Part shown: piece by piece, positions 60,045-64,000 of the stretch
Numbering within the stretch: position 1 is the first letter of the stretch
Layout of the letters: each line of letters starts with the position of its first letter
NCBI RefSeq assembly: GCF_003330765.1
Contig: NZ_CP024902.1
Span: 186,001-250,000 of the forward strand
Reading direction: 5' to 3'
DNA from: Burkholderia pyrrocinia
GTDB taxonomy: Bacteria; Pseudomonadota; Gammaproteobacteria; Burkholderiales; Burkholderiaceae
DNA length: 64,000 nt
Made by a program: the position numbers and the translations under genes
The notes under the pieces: model-generated
Told to the model about the DNA's origin: nothing
The model's database searches: none
The model's input: the letters and a program-made list of their open reading frames with translations, nothing else

Positions 60045-61262
60045 TCAGATCTTCAGGTGTGCGAGCACTTTCGGCGCGATGGCCGCGACAAGCGCTGCGC
60101 ACAGCGCGACGACCGACAGGCCGATCGTCAGGTTCGCGGCCTGCGCGACCGCGCCGATCACGACCGGACCGAACAGCAGTCCGAAATACGCGAGCCCCGC
60201 CACATGCGCGAGCCCTTCGGCCGCGTGGATGCCTTTCACGCGCGCGGCGGCCGCGAACAGCACGGGCATCATGTTCGCGAGGCCGAGGCCCATCAGCGTG
60301 AAGCCGGTCAGCACCGCGGCCGGATACGGCAGCAGCAGCGCGCCGATCATGCCCGCGCACGCGAGCGACGCGCTCGCGAACACGAGCTGCGGCGCGCCGA
60401 AGCGGGCGCGCACGGCGTCGCCCGCGAAGCGCGCGATGGCCATCCCGCCCGAGAACGCCGCGTACGCGGCGCTCGCGAGCGCCGGGCTCGCCGCGACGAC
60501 GTCGCGCATGTAGACCGTCGCCCAGTCGTACATCGCGCCTTCGGCGATCAGCGCGACGAGCGCGATGCCGCCGAGCATCCACAACGCGGGCGAGCGCCAG
60601 CGATTGCTGCCGCCGTGCGCGTGTTCGTGGTGCGGCACATGCGGCAGCACGGCCGGGCTCGCGGCCACGAGCACCGCGGCGCTCGCCGCCGCCGCGAGCG
60701 CGAGATGCACGGCCGGCGCCATGCCAGCCGACAGCAGCGCGCCGCCGGCCGCCGCGCCCGACATCCCGCCGATGCTGAACATCCCGTGCAGCGACGACAT
60801 GATCGGCTTGCCGAGCGCGATCTCGACCGCGCTGGCCTCGGCGTTCATCGCGACATCGAGCGTCGCCATCGAGAAGCCGAACAGCGCCAGCACCGCGAGC
60901 AGCATCCAGTAGTCGGGCACGACGAGGATCAGCGCCGCGCACGCGGACATCACCAGCCCGCCCGCGAGGCACGCGGTGCGCGAGCCGACGCGCGCGATCC
61001 AGCGCGCGATGGTCAGCATCGCGGCGATCGAGCCGCCGGCGACCGCGAACAGCGCGATCGACAGCATCCCGGGGCTCAGCGCGAACTTGTCGCGCACGGT
61101 CGGCACGTGCACGCCCCACGACGCGTACATCATGCCGGCGACGAAGAACAGCGCCATCGACGCCGTGCGCGCACGCTGGCGGGCCGGGAGCGACAGCACG
61201 CGATGCGCGTCGGGCGGCGCGGCGAACGGGGACGACGATTCAGCGGAGGAAGATTCGGACAC
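60045..61262 (-). CDS. MFS transporter, YbjJ-like
   Basis: A membrane protein with about twelve helices. Conserved pattern: SMALFFVAGMMYASWGVHVPTVRDKF at helix 1 (split over about 26-51), FGFSMATLDVAMNAEASAVE, SSLHGMFSIGGMSGAAAGG, and GLANMMPVLFAAAARVKGIHA near the end. It resembles YbjJ and fucose-permease-like MFS members; the substrate is unknown. A His-rich loop (HVPHHEHAHGG, about 200-210) lies in the middle. I start at GTG 61262; TTG 61277 or an internal ATG (MALFF) are alternatives. The open frame continuing to 62063 is antisense to the next gene. Confidence 0.82.
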   Translation of the reverse strand: MSESSSAESSSPFAAPPDAHRVLSLPARQRARTASMALFFVAGMMYASWGVHVPTVRDKFALSPGMLSIALFAVAGGSIAAMLTIARWIARVGSRTACLAGGLVMSACAALILVVPDYWMLLAVLALFGFSMATLDVAMNAEASAVEIALGKPIMSSLHGMFSIGGMSGAAAGGALLSAGMAPAVHLALAAAASAAVLVAASPAVLPHVPHHEHAHGGSNRWRSPALWMLGGIALVALIAEGAMYDWATVYMRDVVAASPALASAAYAAFSGGMAIARFAGDAVRARFGAPQLVFASASLACAGMIGALLLPYPAAVLTGFTLMGLGLANMMPVLFAAAARVKGIHAAEGLAHVAGLAYFGLLFGPVVIGAVAQAANLTIGLSVVALCAALVAAIAPKVLAHLKI

Positions 61263-61517
61263 GGGAAGGCTCGTCAAAAAATGCGCGGACGCACGCGGCG
61301 CCCGTCGGATTCGTCCGATTCTATCGAACCGCTTACGATCCTGCCGGGCAATGCCCGTTCGGCCGATGATCCGGCGATCGGGCCGCATCGCCGCCGCGCG
61401 ACGATCGTCCGGTACCGCATCGGCCGTTCGACCGATACGCGGCGTGCGGCGCCCGCGGGTAACATCGAAGCGCACGCGGCGCGCCCGAAGCGCCGCCTTT
61501 CGACAGCAGGAGTCCTC

Positions 61518-62177
61518 TTGAACATCGATCCCGCCTTCGCCCTGCATCTGCTGCATCGCTGCGCGCTCGGCACGCTTGCCACCCACGCACGCGATCCGCA
61601 GGGCTTCCCGTATCCGACGGTCGTCCCGTTTGCACCCGATGCAAGCCATCGGCCCGTGATCCTCGTGAGCGGCCTCGCCGAGCACACGCGCAATCTTGCC
61701 GCCGATCCGCGCGCGGGCTTCCTCGTCGTCGACGCGCCCGACGGCGACGTGCTGAACGCCGAGCGCGCGACGCTGCTCGGCCGGTTCGTGCCGCTCGGCG
61801 ACAATCCGCACGTCACCGCGCGCTACCGGCGCTACGAGCCGGACGCCGCGCGCTATCTCGCGCTTGGCGATTTCACGTTCTGGGCGCTCGATGTCGAGCG
61901 GCTGCGCTATATCGGCGGTTTCGGGCGCATGGGCTGGGTCGACGGCACGCAGCTCGATGCGCTGCCGCCGCTCGCCTTCGACGAGGAACAGGCGCTGTGG
62001 GACGCCTACGATGCCGGCGATGCGCGCCGCGACGGGCTTGAATTGCTCGGTGTCGATCGCCACGGCGCCGACTGGCGATGCGACGGCCGCCGCGTGCGCA
62101 CGCCGTTCGATGCGCCGCCGGCCGATGCCGGCGCGCTGCGTGAACGGTTGATTGCGTGCGCGCGGGATGTGGCGTGA
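61518..62177 (+). CDS. PNPOx-like split-barrel protein (HugZ-type)
   Basis: A 219-residue protein with a flavin-binding split-barrel region: GTLATHARDPQGFPYPTVVPFAPD, ILVSGLAEHTRNLAADPRAGFLVVD and ATLLGRFVPLGD. The second half (FWALDVERLRYIGGFGRMGWVDG) and the tail are the DUF2470-like part found in heme-oxygenase-related HugZ proteins, where it binds heme. Start is TTG 61518, with AGGAG upstream. Function uncertain; it lies divergent from the MFS gene. Confidence 0.8.
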   Translation: MNIDPAFALHLLHRCALGTLATHARDPQGFPYPTVVPFAPDASHRPVILVSGLAEHTRNLAADPRAGFLVVDAPDGDVLNAERATLLGRFVPLGDNPHVTARYRRYEPDAARYLALGDFTFWALDVERLRYIGGFGRMGWVDGTQLDALPPLAFDEEQALWDAYDAGDARRDGLELLGVDRHGADWRCDGRRVRTPFDAPPADAGALRERLIACARDVA

Positions 62178-62533
62178 CGTCGCGGGTGGCGGTTTGTCCG
62201 TTTAGCAAACCGCACCATCTGATTTTCGCAAAGCTGTCGTCCTATGAAAGCTTTGATTTTTTCGAATGCAGGGTAATTGCGTATGTTGATAGATCGAATA
62301 CGAGATCGCTATTGTCCTAATCTCTGTGTAGCGGCGTAAAGATTTGAGAAAAGGCCGTGGCCGGTCAAAATGACATGCGCGAATTACAATTGGTCTCGGT
62401 ATTTTCATGAATCTCGCTTCTATCAAATCTTTTCTGTGCTAATCTCTGCCTTCGAAAATCCGAGGCACAATATATTTCATGTATGGTGAGCTGGCTACAG
62501 ACCGGCGCCATTAGTCAGATAGAAAGGGAAACT
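62178..62533. other. A/T-rich intergenic region before the second H-NS-like gene
   Basis: A 356-bp region, clearly more A/T-rich than its neighbours. No credible gene. Several TATAAT- and TTGATA-like words are present without a clear pair. It probably holds the H-NS gene promoter and may itself be bound by H-NS. Confidence 0.6.
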
Positions 62534-62827
62534 ATGTCTTCTTACAAGGACCTGCTGGCCCAGCGGGAGAAGCTGGAGAAGCAAATCGAAGAAGCGAAGT
62601 CGCGTGAATACGCTGAAGTGCTGAATGACGTGAAGCAGAAAATTGCCGACTACGGCTTTTCGCTCGCCGAACTCGGTCTCAGCCGCGCGAAGGCAGGCAA
62701 GGTTGGCCGTCCGCGCGCAGGCGTGGCTGCGAAATACCGCGATCCGGAAACGGGCGCGACGTGGTCGGGCCGCGGCAAGCCGCCGCGCTGGATCGCCGGC
62801 AAGAACCGCGAACAGTTTGTGATTTAA
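62534..62827 (+). CDS. H-NS family nucleoid protein (second copy)
   Basis: A 97-residue H-NS-like protein. Coiled coil: SYKDLLAQREKLEKQIEEA. Linker with GRPRAGVAAKYRDPETGATW, then the DNA-binding SGRGKPPRWIAGKNRE. It shares the DNA-binding core with the first copy at 26743 but differs in the coiled-coil half, so it may form homo- or hetero-oligomers. Start ATG 62534, with AAGGGAAA upstream; the extended frame from 62483 is rejected. Ends at a terminator. Confidence 0.92.
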   Translation: MSSYKDLLAQREKLEKQIEEAKSREYAEVLNDVKQKIADYGFSLAELGLSRAKAGKVGRPRAGVAAKYRDPETGATWSGRGKPPRWIAGKNREQFVI

Positions 62828-62853
62828 ACGTTTGTTTAAGTTGTCTGTTCTTC

Positions 62854-62891
62854 AAAAGAGCCGTGTGTCCGTTCAGGAGCGCGGCTTTTTT
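62854..62891 (+). terminator. Terminator after the second H-NS-like gene
   Basis: Stem AAAAGAGCCG/CGGCTTTTTT with a large loop, followed by six T residues. The hairpin is weaker than the one after the first copy. Confidence 0.65.
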
Positions 62892-63068
62892 GTTTCCGGC
62901 GCCGGCAGGCGCATGAGAATTGTCACAAAAATGTAAGAATGCCGTGTGAATGAAAATGCGACACGTTCGCATAAGCGATTGATTTAAATAAGAAATTTGT
63001 GGGTATTGGACGGGTTCGCGGGGCGCGTTTGATAGAATTGCGTATCGCACACCGATATCTCATATTTC

Positions 63069-64000
63069 ATGTCCACGTTTTCCGGCGACGCGCAGAGCGC
63101 AGATAAGCACGCGGTTGCGCGCAAGAGCACGCTCGTCAGTATTGTGCTGAATGTCGTGCTTGCGACTTTTCAGATCGTCGTCGGCACGATTGCGCATTCG
63201 CAGGCATTGATTGCTGACGGTGTGCATTCGATTTCCGATTTGATCTCGGATTTTGTCGTGCTGGTTGCGAATCGGCATAGCGGCGCATCGCCGGATGCCG
63301 ACCACAATTACGGACACAGCCGCTATGAGACGGTTGCTTCGCTGTTTCTCGGCGCGATCCTGATTGCGGTCGGAATCGGCATGCTCTGGCGGGCCGGCGA
63401 CCGGCTCGTTAATCTCGAAAACATCCCGGCCGTGCATTTTTCCGCGCTGCTCGTCGCGCTGACGGTGCTCGTGTCGAAAGAAGCGCTGTTTCGCTACATG
63501 CTGCGCGAGGCACGGCGCGTGCGCTCGGCGATGCTCGTCGCGAACGCATGGCATGCGCGGTCGGATGCCGCGTCGTCGCTCGTCGTCGCGATCGGCATCG
63601 TCGGCAGCCTGGCCGGTGTGCGGCTGCTCGACCCGATCGCGGCGGCGATCGTCGGCTTCATGGTCGCGCGCATGGGCTGGACGTTCGGCTATGACGCGCT
63701 GCAGGACCTTTCCGACCGCGCGCTCGGGACGGCCGACGCGGCCGAGATCCGCGCGCTGCTCGCGGCGACGCCCGGCGTGCGCGACGTGCACGATCTGCGC
63801 ACGCGCAAGATGGGCGATGCCGCGCTCGTCGACGCGCACATCCTCGTCGATCCGAAGATCTCCGTCTCCGAAGGGCATTACATCGCCGAGACCGCGCGTG
63901 CGCGCGTGCTGTCCGACCCGCGCGTGCTCGATGCGCTGATCCATGTCGACCCGGAGAACGACGCGGCGCGCCGTCCGGCGCTCGCGCTGCCGCCGCGCGG
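63069..64000 (+). CDS. Cation diffusion facilitator (CDF) transporter, 3' end outside window
   Basis: A 310-residue N-terminal part of a cation-efflux protein; the stop is beyond the window. Membrane helices about 25-210. Metal-site motifs: Asp/His in ALIADGVHSISDLISDF (helix 2) and NAWHARSDAASSLVV (helix 5, His-x3-Asp). The cytoplasmic domain starts near residue 215 (YDALQDLSDRALGT) and includes VRDVHDLRTRKMGDAALVDAHILVD. It exports Zn, Fe or a related ion from the cytoplasm. ATG 63069 follows an A/T-rich leader. The gene is open to position 64000. Confidence 0.93.
   Translation, partial: MSTFSGDAQSADKHAVARKSTLVSIVLNVVLATFQIVVGTIAHSQALIADGVHSISDLISDFVVLVANRHSGASPDADHNYGHSRYETVASLFLGAILIAVGIGMLWRAGDRLVNLENIPAVHFSALLVALTVLVSKEALFRYMLREARRVRSAMLVANAWHARSDAASSLVVAIGIVGSLAGVRLLDPIAAAIVGFMVARMGWTFGYDALQDLSDRALGTADAAEIRALLAATPGVRDVHDLRTRKMGDAALVDAHILVDPKISVSEGHYIAETARARVLSDPRVLDALIHVDPENDAARRPALALPPR

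Noticed and set aside
61263..62063. N-terminal extension of the MFS transporter through 62063
   Set aside because: It is antisense to the PNPOx-like gene, rich in Arg and without membrane helices; helix 1 begins near the GTG at 61262.
1..64000. Insertion sequences, integrases, toxin-antitoxin modules or other transferable elements
   Set aside because: None were seen. The composition shifts only briefly, in A/T-rich intergenic regions near 26520-26660, 28430-28560, 58590-58660 and 62180-63060.

Overview
The window is a high-GC, gene-dense stretch of a Burkholderia chromosome, most likely of the Burkholderia cepacia complex. The order fliT-fliD-fliC / rpsU / flhDC / motAB-che / flhBAFG-fliA / ahcY / metF, the beta-proteobacterial protein sequences and the strong G/C third-position bias all support this. 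No transposase, integrase, CRISPR array, rRNA or tRNA gene was found. The species is an inference from gene order and protein similarity as I remember them.

Layout. Positions 1-7426 (minus strand) hold a sugar-modification operon, transcribed towards position 1: a TylF/CmcI-like methyltransferase, an FAD oxidoreductase, a WbqC-like protein, a small methyltransferase, a WecE-type sugar aminotransferase, and a very large glycosyltransferase cut by the window edge. Divergently, 7969-19178 (plus) is a second operon: four large TPR/GT41 (O-GlcNAc-transferase-like) glycosyltransferases with a UDP-xylose-synthase-like decarboxylase and a sugar C-methyltransferase embedded among them. The genes from 9765 on are joined by 4-base overlaps, with one 12-base gap. 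This cluster ends next to fliT-fliD-fliC (19312-22078, minus), so it most likely builds a nucleotide sugar and attaches it to flagellin. Two of the GT41 genes share a 572-bp segment differing at only three silent positions.

22620-28207 is housekeeping: rpsU, tag, a BadF/GlcNAc-kinase-like gene, a Cof-type HAD phosphatase, aqpZ, an H-NS-like gene and a GT4 glycosyltransferase. 28875-41237 is the motility and chemotaxis block: flhDC (master regulator); then motAB, cheY, cheA, cheW, a chemoreceptor, cheR, cheD, cheB, cheY and cheZ, with a good sigma-28 promoter just before motA. 41501-43265 carries two secreted or lipidated proteins (DUF2844 and DUF3443), followed by a VOC protein and a DUF805 membrane protein. 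45123-51767 is the late-assembly operon flhB-flhA-flhF-flhG-fliA, so the window contains the master regulator (FlhDC), the late sigma factor (FliA) and late targets (fliC, motA).

51872-54742 is a methyl-cycle block: an SAH riboswitch, ahcY, a small membrane protein and metF. The rest (54827-64000) is metabolic or accessory: amidase, dienelactone hydrolase, nitronate monooxygenase, a branched-chain amino-acid binding protein, an MFS transporter, a PNPOx-like protein, a second H-NS-like gene and a cation-efflux transporter cut by the right edge.

The most interesting material is the GT41/sugar locus with its tract of near-identity, the FlhG protein without a P-loop lysine, the pepsin-like motif pair in the DUF3443 lipoprotein, the SAH riboswitch with a possible Shine-Dalgarno pairing, and palindromes ahead of the binding-protein gene.
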